Part shown: positions 61,001 through 64,000 of the stretch, one piece after another
How the letters are laid out: each line of letters opens with the position of its first letter
How positions within the stretch are numbered: position 1 is the first letter of the stretch
Assembly (NCBI GenBank): GCA_014338405.1
Contig: JTDE01001527.1
Coordinates: 40,566 to 104,565, forward strand
Source of the DNA: Paragonimus skrjabini miyazakii
Lineage: Eukaryota; Platyhelminthes; Trematoda; Plagiorchiida; Troglotrematidae
Length of the DNA stretch: 64,000 bases
Direction: 5' to 3'
Notes under the pieces: model-generated
The model's database searches: none
Told to the model about the DNA's origin: nothing
What the model saw: the letters and a program-made list of their open reading frames with translations, nothing else
Position numbers and translations under genes: made by a program

Positions 61001-61564
61001 AGATTGAACGAACGCTGGCTTCATGCAGCTGTGCTTCAGCACTGCTTGCTAAAAGTATTGGACATATCGAAAAACGAAATGGATTCATCCGTGTTTGGTC
61101 CACAATCACGTTTGACCTTATCAACCTCGCAAAAAAGAATCAGCAGTTGGTTGACGATCCAAAGCCTTATAGTGCGGAAATCGAGATACGTGCATGGTTG
61201 AAAAAACACAGCATGGATTCTGTTTATCCCTTCTATGTTGACGGTACGTTTGGAATTACGCACTGTGTATCTATGTATACGAATGTTGAAACTCGCACTA
61301 AATTAGGTCTGTTAACAAGTTTGAACGTTTTCTCGGCTACTTTTCATATATATGTCTTACTGATTGACAAATAAAAATCACAAAAATGTTAGATACTAAG
61401 TTAATTGAAAACACCAGTAAAATAAAGTCATATTTTTTCCAAACGGACAGCCTGTCAACATTAAAAGTATCGTCGCTGAATTAGATAAAGATGACTCAAC
61501 TTTTGGCATATATACAAATCATGCAAAGTTATTTGTGTTGATTTCAAACCTTCAAAAACTGTAG
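12840..61564 (+). CDS. Large multi-exon gene (spliced), unidentified protein, candidate secreted glycoprotein
   Basis: I threaded 26 plus-strand exon candidates from open frames bounded by AG and GT. Their entry and exit phases agree across most junctions, and the joined frame gives about 1,040 residues with no stop until TAG at 61562. Exons are 26-241 bases and introns range from about 200 bases to over 6 kb. Missing exons are implied at 24887-25627 (phase 0 to 1), 25771-27404 (0 to 2) and 50835-55436 (0 to 1). I recognise no domain family. N-glycosylation sequons recur (NTT twice, NYS, NQT, NTS, NET), which suits a lumenal or secreted protein, and a signal-peptide exon lies upstream at 6155. 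The 5' end is unresolved. AATAAA follows 117 bases after the stop. Individual exons may be wrong; the terminal block 55437-61564 and the blocks 20189-24886 and 42115-50834 are the most convincing. Confidence 0.6.
13360..13449 (+). CDS. Exon candidate of the large gene
   Basis: Strong acceptor (ttttcccag, ending 13359) and donor GTGGAG at 13450; phase 0 in and out, 30 codons. It encodes QQTAVARFSNQGYNHEGLAA then VYEMKELS. The phase agrees with the exons on both sides. Confidence 0.5.
13510..14043 (-). mobile_element. Penelope-like element 3' end: GIY-YIG C-terminus plus 3' region
   Basis: The minus frame 14043-13621 reads HRVNVDVAFKPIHRV, then VDVIRIRLENPNLCAQK. This matches the end of the Penelope GIY-YIG endonuclease region, where AEAIxIRxxNPxLCxQK is typical. 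Downstream bases to about 13510 are similar to 29000-29280, so they belong to the element's 3' part. It is 5'-truncated and lies in an intron, antisense to the large gene. Confidence 0.75.
14044..15215. other. Intron stretch
   Basis: No recognised feature. The plus frame 14855-15067 lacks splice sites and motifs. Confidence 0.4.
15216..15393 (+). CDS. Exon candidate of the large gene
   Basis: Acceptor ag at 15214-15215 and donor GTACGA at 15394; phase 0 in, 1 out, 59 codons. It encodes KFSSLKNELRISQRYEQVMM and later NNMLNTTLKLFDFI with an NTT sequon. It is helical and amphipathic. The reading frame stays open past the donor to 15455, so an alternative terminal exon is possible, but the phase join to 17350 is exact. 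Confidence 0.55.
15394..17349. other. Intron stretch
   Basis: Contains a 109-codon plus frame at 16497-16826 and minus frames at 16082-16494 without recognised motifs or clear splice signals. An unrecognised exon cannot be excluded. Confidence 0.35.
17350..17462 (+). CDS. Exon candidate of the large gene
   Basis: Pyrimidine-rich acceptor (ttactattaatag) and consensus donor GTGAGT at 17463; phase 1 in, 0 out. It encodes FRLKLSEQTDDKQHGGWSGF then LEDWEVPNKDITDLCLR, with an acidic, tryptophan-containing centre. Only one of the three phases is open. Confidence 0.6.
18244..18307 (+). CDS. Weak exon candidate of the large gene
   Basis: The frame from ATG 18238 runs 52 codons. An exon from an aag acceptor at 18244 to a GTGAAA donor at 18308 would encode FAAFIGWNAFGHCAALTEAI and supply the phase 0-to-1 change needed between 17462 and 20189. 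The splice sites are weak, and a neighbouring frame (18415-18490) offers an alternative. Confidence 0.25.
20189..20328 (+). CDS. Exon candidate of the large gene
   Basis: Acceptor cag at 20186-20188 and donor GTGAAA at 20329; phase 1 in, 0 out, 46 codons. It encodes EKQQSTDENKLNARSFLQAA then LNCWYMSSTGKELRLAYLL. It joins in phase to 23946. Confidence 0.6.
20329..21739. other. Intron stretch
   Basis: No recognised gene or repeat up to the SINE copy that begins near 21740. Confidence 0.4.
21740..21981 (+). repeat. tRNA-like SINE with hammerhead remnant, copy A
   Basis: Plus-strand copy of the family. A-box-like GCAGTGGTAAACACGG (near 21810) is followed by a B-box-like GGAGTTCTAGTTCC. The hammerhead segment begins CTGACGA (near 21879), but stem II is deleted and GAAA is missing. 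The 3' part has the tctatgggaatgcgac block and ends in gatgttcaatc. It lacks roughly 80 bases of the 5' part present in copy B. Copies A and C share a closer tRNA-like half (ccggagttctagttccagcc) than either shares with B. Confidence 0.75.
22811..23130 (-). repeat. tRNA-like SINE with complete hammerhead ribozyme, copy B
   Basis: On the minus strand, 5' to 3': a unique leader with gttaacagacagtaactgtg (near 23110-23085), then an A-box-like GCGCAGTGGTAAACACGG (23000-22983) and a B-box-like GTAGTTCAAGTCCC (22960-22947). The A-to-B spacing is that of a tRNA gene. The hammerhead core 22928-22886 follows, then the tctatgggaattcgac block and the end near 22811. The size (about 320 bases), pol III boxes and hammerhead are the features reported for the Sm-alpha SINE-like family of schistosomes. 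The sequence itself differs from what I recall of Sm-alpha, so I call it Sm-alpha-like only by architecture. Confidence 0.8.
22886..22928 (-). ncRNA. Type I minimal hammerhead ribozyme
   Basis: Minus strand: stem I strand CACTA (22928-22924), invariant CTGACGA fitting CUGANGA (22923-22917), stem II GCTCT/AGAGC closing an AATA loop (22916-22903), invariant GAAA (22902-22899). A very short stem III with loop follows (22898-22894), then the GTC cleavage triplet (22893-22891) and the second stem I strand TAGTG (22890-22886), perfectly complementary to CACTA. All invariant core bases are present. Stem III is only one to two base pairs, as described for the minimal hammerheads of Penelope-like elements and retrozymes, which may act as dimers. 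Cleavage would fall after 22891 on the minus-strand RNA. Confidence 0.75.
23131..23945. other. Intron stretch
   Basis: No recognised feature beyond a pyrimidine-rich run leading into the acceptor at 23945. Confidence 0.4.
23946..24183 (+). CDS. Exon candidate of the large gene
   Basis: Pyrimidine-rich acceptor (ctggtcaccttgtag) and consensus donor GTGAGT at 24184; phase 0 in, 1 out, 79 codons. It encodes IPTALKAASKLHSSALLTCS, then YNTTIDLYFYRELYMNYSIN (NTT and NYS sequons) and ITQLANELAVMLNSPPKRQ. The one-base codon start left at its end is completed exactly by the exon at 24771. Confidence 0.7.
24440..24682 (+). other. Open frame between two exons, possible alternative exon
   Basis: A plus frame preceded by cag at 24437-24439 stays open to TGA at 24680, encoding NTLKLIAHAFRLIIIGEICH and TFKCDIFQRVAEMCMSVIKD. 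Entry phase 1 would fit the donor at 24184, but the best donors (GTAATA near 24657) leave phase 0, which puts a stop in the next exon. The opposite strand is also open (24621-24277, 114 codons). I leave it out of the main model. Confidence 0.25.
24771..24886 (+). CDS. Exon candidate of the large gene
   Basis: Acceptor cttttcattcag and donor GTAACA at 24887; phase 1 in, 0 out. With the preceding exon it reads IIVEGLLNVAQARTGKPMVG, then FDLNPLTLQHMPEDSRVLS. The junction codon GGA forms from G and GA. Confidence 0.7.
25628..25770 (+). CDS. Exon candidate of the large gene
   Basis: Acceptor gggaggtttcag and donor GTATAC at 25771; phase 1 in, 0 out, 47 codons and the only open phase. It encodes RAGFEVLNFDYHKSAIQSWN then NLMLAREMLQTEEMASVKL. 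An additional exon upstream is needed because the previous one ends in phase 0. Confidence 0.6.
25980..26440 (-). mobile_element. Penelope-like element 3' end with GIY-YIG domain
   Basis: Minus strand, in three frames: YVSFRSTPVFMPQFKDKLP (near 26420-26360), ASRTGRTTRQLYDKVREHHP (26330-26265, the GIY-YIG block with TGRT in place of YIGRT), then AIVVHLTNSNHSVSKTDVF and AEAISVRLRNPDLCAQKKFV up to LKLPW (26220-26010). Two frameshifts and a stop separate the pieces. The element is 5'-truncated and antisense to the host gene. Confidence 0.85.
26515..26830 (-). repeat. tRNA-like SINE with damaged hammerhead, copy C
   Basis: Full-length minus-strand copy starting near 26830 (gttaacagacagtaactgtg block). 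The B-box-like GGAGTTCTAGTTCC lies near 26650. The hammerhead segment has CTGATGA (26618-26612) and stem II GCTC/GAGC, but the invariant GAAA is GAAC (26597-26594) and stem I has two mismatches, so self-cleavage is unlikely. It lies about 70 bases from the PLE end at 26440. Confidence 0.75.
26831..27404. other. Intron stretch
   Basis: A frame opening after an ag at about 26935 stays open 42 codons (MSSAMGSSSKGRLINASFL) but has no good donor in the needed phase. Otherwise nothing recognised. Confidence 0.3.
27405..27475 (+). CDS. Exon candidate of the large gene
   Basis: Acceptor tgcaactattacag and donor GTGTAT at 27476; phase 2 in, 1 out. It encodes DLSLTTITDLCSIIKRRSPA then FQR and joins in phase to the 27-base exon at 29680. 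The frame remains open to 27579, so the exon could be longer. Confidence 0.4.
27476..28989. other. Intron stretch
   Basis: No recognised gene. Weak similarity to the SINE family's cleavage-site half is visible near 28120-28230 but too degraded to call. Confidence 0.35.
28990..29280 (-). mobile_element. Penelope-like element 3' end, decayed
   Basis: Bases 29000-29280 parallel 13510-13830 closely in blocks: ggccaaat-caacaca, ggattacggacat-ttac-gtg-tgccgtgt, and the cactgcttgaac block. On the minus strand 29270-29190 reads like the end of the endonuclease (RIRL-PSLC-Q). It is 5'-truncated with stops in every frame. Confidence 0.6.
29680..29706 (+). CDS. 27-base micro-exon candidate
   Basis: Strong acceptor (gttccgttttcag) and consensus donor GTAAGT at 29707; phase 1 in and out. 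It encodes GDDPFKVV across the junctions, reading RGGDDPFKVVALQLATEIRK with its neighbours. Confidence 0.5.
29707..32040. other. Intron stretch
   Basis: No recognised repeat or gene; the short frames at 30621-30818 and 30880-31065 lack splice support. Confidence 0.4.
32041..32150 (+). CDS. Exon candidate of the large gene
   Basis: Acceptor atctcaatctgtttgtag and consensus donor GTAAGT at 32151; phase 1 in, 0 out. It encodes LQLATEIRKDGNSLTNERVE then VGSKSYETTAFEAKTD. Both splice sites are close to consensus and only this phase is open. Confidence 0.65.
32924..32968 (+). CDS. 45-base exon candidate
   Basis: Acceptor gtttactttttag and donor GTGAAT at 32969; phase 0 in and out; encodes KCNHGKVAEAKFTVE. 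Short, so support is mainly phase agreement and the acceptor. Confidence 0.35.
34474..34499 (+). CDS. 26-base micro-exon candidate
   Basis: Acceptor aatttattgtcag and donor GTAAAT at 34500; phase 0 in, 2 out; encodes RLSFALAT plus two bases. It supplies the phase change needed for the next exon. Confidence 0.3.
35591..35635 (+). CDS. 45-base exon candidate
   Basis: Acceptor ccttcgttgcag and consensus donor GTAAGT at 35636; phase 2 in and out, the only open phase; encodes RNARIIITLFQYVQ. Confidence 0.45.
35888..35978 (+). CDS. Exon candidate of the large gene
   Basis: Acceptor atttttcctcccag; phase 2 in, 0 out at a GTTTTA donor (35979). A later donor at 36009 gives the same phase. It encodes QMMVKTSHLIVSCALDSKKT then LRETLAHLFK. 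The frame remains open to 36089. Confidence 0.5.
36291..36370 (-). repeat. tRNA-like SINE / tRNA pseudogene, second family
   Basis: On the minus strand the sequence has a canonical A box (TAGCTCAGCTGGTAGAGC) and B box (GGTTCGAATCC), a perfect 5-bp T stem (GCTGG/CCAGC), a 4-bp D stem, and an acceptor stem pairing at six of seven positions. The anticodon arm is poor (four pairs, loop without U33), so a working tRNA is doubtful. The 3' flank (cgagattttttacaaa) is shared with the 46.5-kb copy, which points to a tRNA-derived SINE. Confidence 0.65.
36550..37325 (-). CDS. Two minus-strand open frames, possible nested gene
   Basis: The frame 37325-36834 (163 codons, the longest complete frame in the window) encodes FNRLQMFVRLPCGQNVSAES, RDRVPVRISPLAVYLFF and GWFQTGEGKSIMSVSAHYL. 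The frame 36798-36550 encodes RLMRVYQTDSVVRARTFFSA then LPGYLMFHNLGKQPFI. A donor-like GTAAGC follows 36836 and a pyrimidine-rich cag lies at about 36786, which would bound a 50-base intron. That junction does not keep frame; a weaker donor (GTTGGC near 36866) would. No family is recognised. If real, it is a gene on the opposite strand inside an intron of the large gene. Confidence 0.35.
38760..39155 (+). other. Open frame on both sides of the assembly gap, possible exon
   Basis: Left of the gap the frame reads HPIPNDTHQRLKHRMEVDQQ then NNRTVSYEANATTF. Right of the gap, in the same nominal frame, it reads VEEEVTILKQSSIGAGGL. The gap is exactly 100 N, so frame continuity across it is not meaningful. 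An ag at 38765-38766 could be an acceptor. Confidence 0.25.
38891..38990. other. Assembly gap of 100 N
   Basis: A run of exactly 100 N is a conventional scaffold gap of unknown true length. Confidence 0.99.
42115..42355 (+). CDS. Exon candidate of the large gene
   Basis: Pyrimidine-rich acceptor (cctatccacccgaactag) and donor GTAACC at 42356; phase 0 in, 1 out, 80 codons. It encodes NYWIAYRLNDPIPNPVAVEF, SYSWWRDDATMLVLFNQTDV (NQT sequon) and FRVDDVFYDAGEADREGLPL. This is one of the most protein-like stretches in the window, with tryptophan-rich and acidic segments. It joins exactly to 42562. Confidence 0.7.
42562..42737 (+). CDS. Exon candidate of the large gene
   Basis: Acceptor cactctacataccag and donor GTAAAT at 42738; phase 1 in, 0 out. 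It encodes IVPYENYHALLLGNVGFSKV, DNFPTYYMQGSEVFIAYVN and VDDFLPYSQ. Beta-rich composition. Confidence 0.7.
42738..44785. other. Intron with a TA microsatellite
   Basis: A (TA)7 tract lies at 44451-44465. The block near 43265-43290 (gatgttcaacctg) repeats the 3' flank of SINE copy A, suggesting another very short fragment. Nothing else recognised. Confidence 0.45.
44786..44950 (+). CDS. Exon candidate of the large gene
   Basis: Acceptor ag at 44784-44785 and consensus donor GTGAGT at 44951; phase 0 in and out, 55 codons. It encodes ECVPMLILNHPLLDYSVLRL, SGPIAWDGQTKTANPDDFDD and DSDFFENTFKHLNTS, with an acidic run and a final NTS sequon completed by the next exon. Confidence 0.7.
44951..47413. 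other. Intron with the tRNA-like palindrome
   Basis: Besides the palindrome at 46486-46573 the stretch holds a minus-strand frame at 45373-45062 with LVGQHG twice, which I do not recognise. Confidence 0.35.
46486..46573. repeat. Palindrome made of two inverted tRNA-like SINE ends
   Basis: Arms 46486-46520 and 46539-46573 are inverted copies matching at 30 of 35 positions, around an 18-base spacer. Each arm carries the T-arm/acceptor part (attcgagc, acttcgg) and the downstream gaaaaat tail of the tRNA-like family found at 36.3 and 62.8 kb. The left flank (taaattactgatgagtag) resembles flanks of the other two copies. The result can fold as a long hairpin. Confidence 0.7.
47414..47624 (+). CDS. 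Exon candidate of the large gene
   Basis: Acceptor aacgttacag and consensus donor GTGAGT at 47625; phase 0 in, 1 out, 70 codons. It encodes PSLQDILDADFEAAYSYQDL, LYATYLVYIGRDYFQDNLQM and TRYLEQ-like MTHYLEQNRNGFAPGSVAE. It is aromatic and helical, with no family recognised. Confidence 0.7.
47625..48667. other. Intron stretch
   Basis: Overlapping frames at 47857-48042 and 48488-48709 have hydrophobic starts, but the true exon appears to use another frame at the end of the second (48668). Confidence 0.35.
48668..48716 (+). CDS. 49-base exon candidate
   Basis: Strong acceptor (cattttatatgcccag) and consensus donor GTAAGT at 48717; phase 1 in, 2 out; encodes IHQITVYFTVAQIKC. Both neighbours agree in phase. 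Confidence 0.6.
48717..50746. other. Intron stretch
   Basis: No recognised gene or repeat; short frames at 49005-49190 and 49912-50157 lack support. Confidence 0.4.
50747..50834 (+). CDS. Exon candidate of the large gene
   Basis: Acceptor cagttgaattgcag and consensus donor GTAAGT at 50835; phase 2 in, 0 out; encodes RAETLLVNGGCAYLYTDYTV then MIAPTSAL. The only phase open is the one required by the exon before. Confidence 0.65.
50835..52002. other. Intron stretch, probably holding a missing exon
   Basis: A strong acceptor (ctgtgattgcag) ends at 50980, and frames at 50994-51197 and 51404-51892 are open (162 codons in the latter), but none has both a good donor and the required phase 0 to 1. 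Confidence 0.3.
52003..52470 (-). mobile_element. RTE-type non-LTR retrotransposon, 3' end with ATG tail
   Basis: Minus strand 52430-52290 reads RVRLPGWSPRDPESRWLETL then GEMVANRAQWRACCRCLAEL and a TGA at 52292-52290. This matches the C-terminus of the copy at 58.9-59.1 kb. A 3' untranslated part of about 250 bases runs to a (CAT)11 tract at 52003-52035, which is (ATG)n in the element's sense. Upstream of 52430 only a frameshifted remnant remains, as expected for 5' truncation by target-primed insertion. Antisense to the large gene. Confidence 0.82.
52471..55436. other. Intron stretch
   Basis: Frames on the minus strand at 52947-52666, 53215-52973 and 53687-53331 (118 codons) lack recognised motifs. 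Otherwise nothing. Confidence 0.35.
55437..55583 (+). CDS. Exon candidate of the large gene
   Basis: Acceptor tctgctgctgaaag and donor GTGAAT at 55584; phase 1 in and out. It encodes AESAKNRQIQLENETFYTF (NET sequon), then SFYHNYLCKKMWPYTSTSL and VYHIIMVRL. A GTGAGA at 55573 is an alternative donor but breaks phase with the next exon. Confidence 0.6.
55584..56272. other. Intron stretch
   Basis: No recognised feature. Confidence 0.4.
56273..56346 (+). CDS. Exon candidate of the large gene
   Basis: Acceptor cattcaatttatag and consensus donor GTAAGT at 56347; phase 1 in, 0 out; encodes LHLEGKIKAQEISNQALIQI then VFGS. Reads smoothly from the exon before and into 61003. Confidence 0.7.
56347..57009. 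other. Intron stretch
   Basis: A 94-codon frame at 56727-57011 has a hydrophobic start but no recognised motif. Confidence 0.35.
57010..59240 (+). mobile_element. RTE-type non-LTR retrotransposon, 5'-truncated
   Basis: Order on the plus strand: end of an AP endonuclease (LDSDHIVARARF, near 57080), then the linker SIPPGSKYDDDRRKRKRKL and IRGCTGCRVGVSETICEKDV (57370-57600). Next the RT fingers GGISLVSIASKLLIGLILRR (57750-57810) and LTIVIFLDLKAA (57930-57970), SSGVRQECPTSPHLFNFVM (58110-58170) and catalytic EYADDIVL (58253-58277). The C-terminal part follows with LLHGSETWPVRKEDINRL, GWGPRDHSNRWLETLSEM and a stop near 59090. Several frameshifts and stops break it. The 3' end is a loose ATGATG microsatellite (59205-59240), typical of RTE-clade tails. 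It lies in the intron between 56346 and 61003. Confidence 0.88.
59241..61002. other. Intron stretch
   Basis: Frames at 60026-60247, 60256-60462 and 60576-60779 are open on one or both strands but lack splice sites and motifs. Confidence 0.35.
61003..61243 (+). CDS. Exon candidate of the large gene
   Basis: Acceptor ag at 61001-61002 and donor GTACGT at 61244; phase 0 in, 1 out, 80 codons. It encodes IERTLASCSCASALLAKSIG, HIEKRNGFIRVWSTITFDLI, NLAKKNQQLVDDPKPYSAEI and EIRAWLKKHSMDSVYPFYVD. This is the strongest coding signal of the whole gene by composition. No family recognised. Confidence 0.75.
61428..61564 (+). CDS. Terminal exon candidate of the large gene
   Basis: It encodes PNGQPVNIKSIVAELDKDDS then TFGIYTNHAKLFVLISNLQKL and TAG at 61562. 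The frame is clearly protein-like. The acceptor is uncertain: aag at 61425-61427 keeps phase but lacks a pyrimidine tract, while the better-looking cag at 61453-61455 breaks phase. Confidence 0.55.
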
Positions 61565-61680
61565 GAAGGCAACAATTGTATTGTTAATATCAAACCGGCT
61601 ACTTCGCTCAGTTGTGACCTACTTTATCCATACGGAATGTGTAAAGCTTCATCCTCTTTTTAATTGGACATTGTTTTACT

Positions 61681-61686
61681 AATAAA
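61681..61686 (+). promoter_or_regulatory. Polyadenylation signal of the large gene
   Basis: AATAAA lies 117 bases after the TAG at 61562-61564, a usual distance for a short 3' UTR. Such hexamers are frequent in this composition, so position is the main support. Confidence 0.4.
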
Positions 61687-62809
61687 AACCTAATCGTAAA
61701 ACATATTCAAATATGAGTTCAATGGTAGAAATAAAGTTTGCATTATTGTTAGTTTTTTGTTTGATCACTTGTATAGATTCTACAAATCCACTGTTATACT
61801 GTTTTTGTTCTACAGGCGTAATTCAAAAGTGGACGGGGATTATATGTGGTAAGATATTACGAAACAAATGTTATGCATGTGGTTAACACTTTTTAACATA
61901 ATTCAGTCGAGAACATTGCAATTTTACTGATTGTATTTTATGAACATGTAATGAAATAACCCGGAAAGCTTTTCCCTTCAAATATCTAGATGCATGCACT
62001 CGCCAGACTCTGCTGAATAAGGTTGATTTGAACCCGAGGTTACTTATAAGAAAGTCATGTTGGTAAGTACACACACATTGTAAGATCTACGCCATACGTG
62101 ACACTTGCTAGTGGAAAACAACGCTGATTCTGAAAAGAAAGCTCACCCATACAATTCACACAGAATTCCCTTGATAGAACATGGCGACTTGCAACAGGTT
62201 ATTCGCTCAGAACGTTATATACCTGTACTACCAGACAGTTTCTGATAGATATTGTATCACATATGCTTGAATGTACGTTTAACAGTAATTGTTCATACGT
62301 ATCACTTTTTGAAGAAATGAACCTTTGCACTGGCGACAAAATTGAATCGGATGATTCAAACAAAACTCCTGTGAAACCAATACTGATTCAATATGAGCAT
62401 TCTAGTAGCTCAGAAACGACGAAATCCAATAATCAAATTTTGACCACTGTGGAACCGGACACTTCCTTTCACATTGGGTTTTGTCGAATAATGAGATACA
62501 TTTGTGAAAATATGCAAGAAATGAGAGAAAATGATTTACTCTAACACGAAAATAGTTTTTTGTTCTCAAGCTAAATCCGTGTTCACCAAAATACGTCACG
62601 TTTACTTTGCACCAAAGTGGCTAGATATTTCAAAAACAAGAATAATGGATGGCATCGGTAACATATCTCCGAATTATCTATTATGTAAGTCAAGGATGAA
62701 TTCCAGCTAGATTGTGTTACGGTTTCCATTGTATTGAGCTTTTTAACTGTATGCCATTTTTCGATAGGTAAAAAGTTCATCGTATGGCAAAAAAACAAAT
62801 TCCTGGCGT
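61687..62809. other. Intergenic stretch
   Basis: A plus frame at 62263-62544 (93 codons, acidic, with a C-terminal MQEMRENDLL) is unrecognised and lacks clear start context; nothing else seen. Confidence 0.35.
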
Positions 62810-62890
62810 GACTTCGTAGCTCAGCTGGTAGAGCGCTTGCCGCGTTGAAGCATCACGTTTCTGTCGCTAGTTCGAATCCAGCCAAAGCCC
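62810..62890 (+). repeat. tRNA-like SINE / tRNA pseudogene, second family
   Basis: Canonical A box (TAGCTCAGCTGGTAGAGC) and B box (AGTTCGAATCC), same family as 36291-36370. The T stem has one mismatch and the acceptor stem two, so it is not a working tRNA. The tail at 62915-62940 (tctgcctaactacttattagtaa) resembles the flank of the 46.5-kb palindrome, which marks a shared SINE body beyond the tRNA-like head. Confidence 0.65.
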
Positions 62891-64000
62891 TGAGTTTTCA
62901 CATCTAAAATCATATATCTGCCTAACTACTTATTAGTAAACCAACAAAACTGTTACTAGGTCATGTATGTATGTGTGTAACAGCAGGGGAAAGGTTTCAA
63001 AAGATCGTTTTGTGATAATGACTCATTGCATTTTTAGCGCTTATATCACCATATCTCATAGACTAAAACCGATAAGCTCTGTTTCATGGTTGTCTCACAA
63101 AAAGCAACTATTCACTAAAGTCCGGAATGGATTTACAGATGTTTATGCAGAGCTGGGTCCAGCGAGTACAGGAAACCACTACCACGCGTTGCTGGTGGTT
63201 ACCGGGGTCATCTGAACGTACGTTGACGGAATCCACCGAAACCCTTTGCATAGTGTGACTGCTGGAATGTTTTGCATATATCATATTTATATAACAAGGC
63301 TAGGGCTAGTGGTCTCACAACTAGTTGGAAACACAGGGGTAAGTGAGAAATTTACTGACCAGGTTTGTATTGTTACAGCTGCTTGCATAGCGTTGACTGC
63401 ATAGTCGTCAGATTGCGTGCAGTCACGATTTGTTATGCTTATCTGAAAAACCATTTTCCTCATAGCCATTTCTCAGCTGTTGTAGTTTCCTGAAATATTC
63501 GCATTTAAAACATTCAACGAGACTGGCATTGACTACATGTGTTTGTGTACGCTTCGTAATAATGTTGACATAGATAGACCAAGCTGCTGCTGCTGGTGTA
63601 GTGTATTTTGCAAACAAGACGAATATGACAGAGCTCCATTTTTTAATCAGTACATGCTAAATTTCTTCGATTACACAATGTATACGTAGATTTGAGCGAT
63701 CGTTCGCATAGTAATTATGATTGTGAGCCGTGCTGTCCGTCGAATAATCAGGGAGAGGGGAGATGAACGTACAATATTCTATGTACTGAAACTTCAAAAC
63801 GAGGGTTGAGCAATATCTGAGTAACATAATTTTATGGCACTGATATAATCAGATGGCAAACCAAATAGAATTATGGAAAGTTTAAAAAATCGGTAATGCT
63901 TATTCATTAAAGTTGACAACCATATGATTAAATATACGTACTGGGGAATGGCGTGGAAGCACATTACAATTGTAGCTGTTGGACAAACTACTAATTTCCA
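62891..64000. other. Intergenic stretch
   Basis: Short frames at 62967-63215, 63287-63469 and 63423-63617 are unrecognised; no further repeat identified. Confidence 0.35.

Overview
The window is eukaryotic nuclear DNA, AT-rich (about 60% by eye), with no prokaryotic operon structure. It most resembles a parasitic flatworm (digenean fluke) genome. The support is small exons separated by multi-kilobase introns, many decayed Penelope-like (PLE) and RTE-type retroelements, and tRNA-derived SINEs, one family of which carries a hammerhead ribozyme (compare the Sm-alpha family of schistosomes). I cannot fix the species.

Layout. Positions 1-999 hold an undamaged minus-strand PLE reading frame that runs off the left edge. 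1-6.1 kb is otherwise gene-poor. A TATA-like box and a signal-peptide-like first exon with a perfect GTAAGT donor lie at 6.10-6.21 kb. A frameshifted PLE with reverse transcriptase plus GIY-YIG endonuclease lies at 8.0-9.64 kb on the minus strand, abutting an inverted PLE scrap and a broken hammerhead repeat. From about 12.8 kb to 61.6 kb I can thread 26 short plus-strand reading frames. They are flanked by plausible splice sites and most adjacent pairs agree in phase. They look like one large gene (about 1,040 residues recovered) that ends at a TAG at 61562-61564 with AATAAA at 61681. I do not recognise the protein. Several N-glycosylation sequons suggest a secreted or lumenal product. Three intron intervals still lack an exon needed to keep phase.

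The introns of this gene carry most of the repeats. PLE 3' ends (13.5-14.0, 26.0-26.4 and 29.0-29.3 kb) are all antisense to the gene. Three copies of a SINE of about 320 bp with pol III A/B boxes lie at 21.7, 22.8 and 26.5 kb. The copy at 22.8 kb has a complete hammerhead ribozyme core. A second tRNA-like repeat family occurs at 36.3, 46.5 (as a palindrome) and 62.8 kb. Two RTE copies have tails of ATG-type microsatellite (52.0-52.5 kb minus, 57.0-59.2 kb plus). A 100-N assembly gap is at 38891-38990.

The most interesting items are the tRNA-like SINE with an apparently intact minimal hammerhead ribozyme and the phase-consistent micro-exon gene model. All gene calls here come from reading the sequence alone and need transcript evidence.
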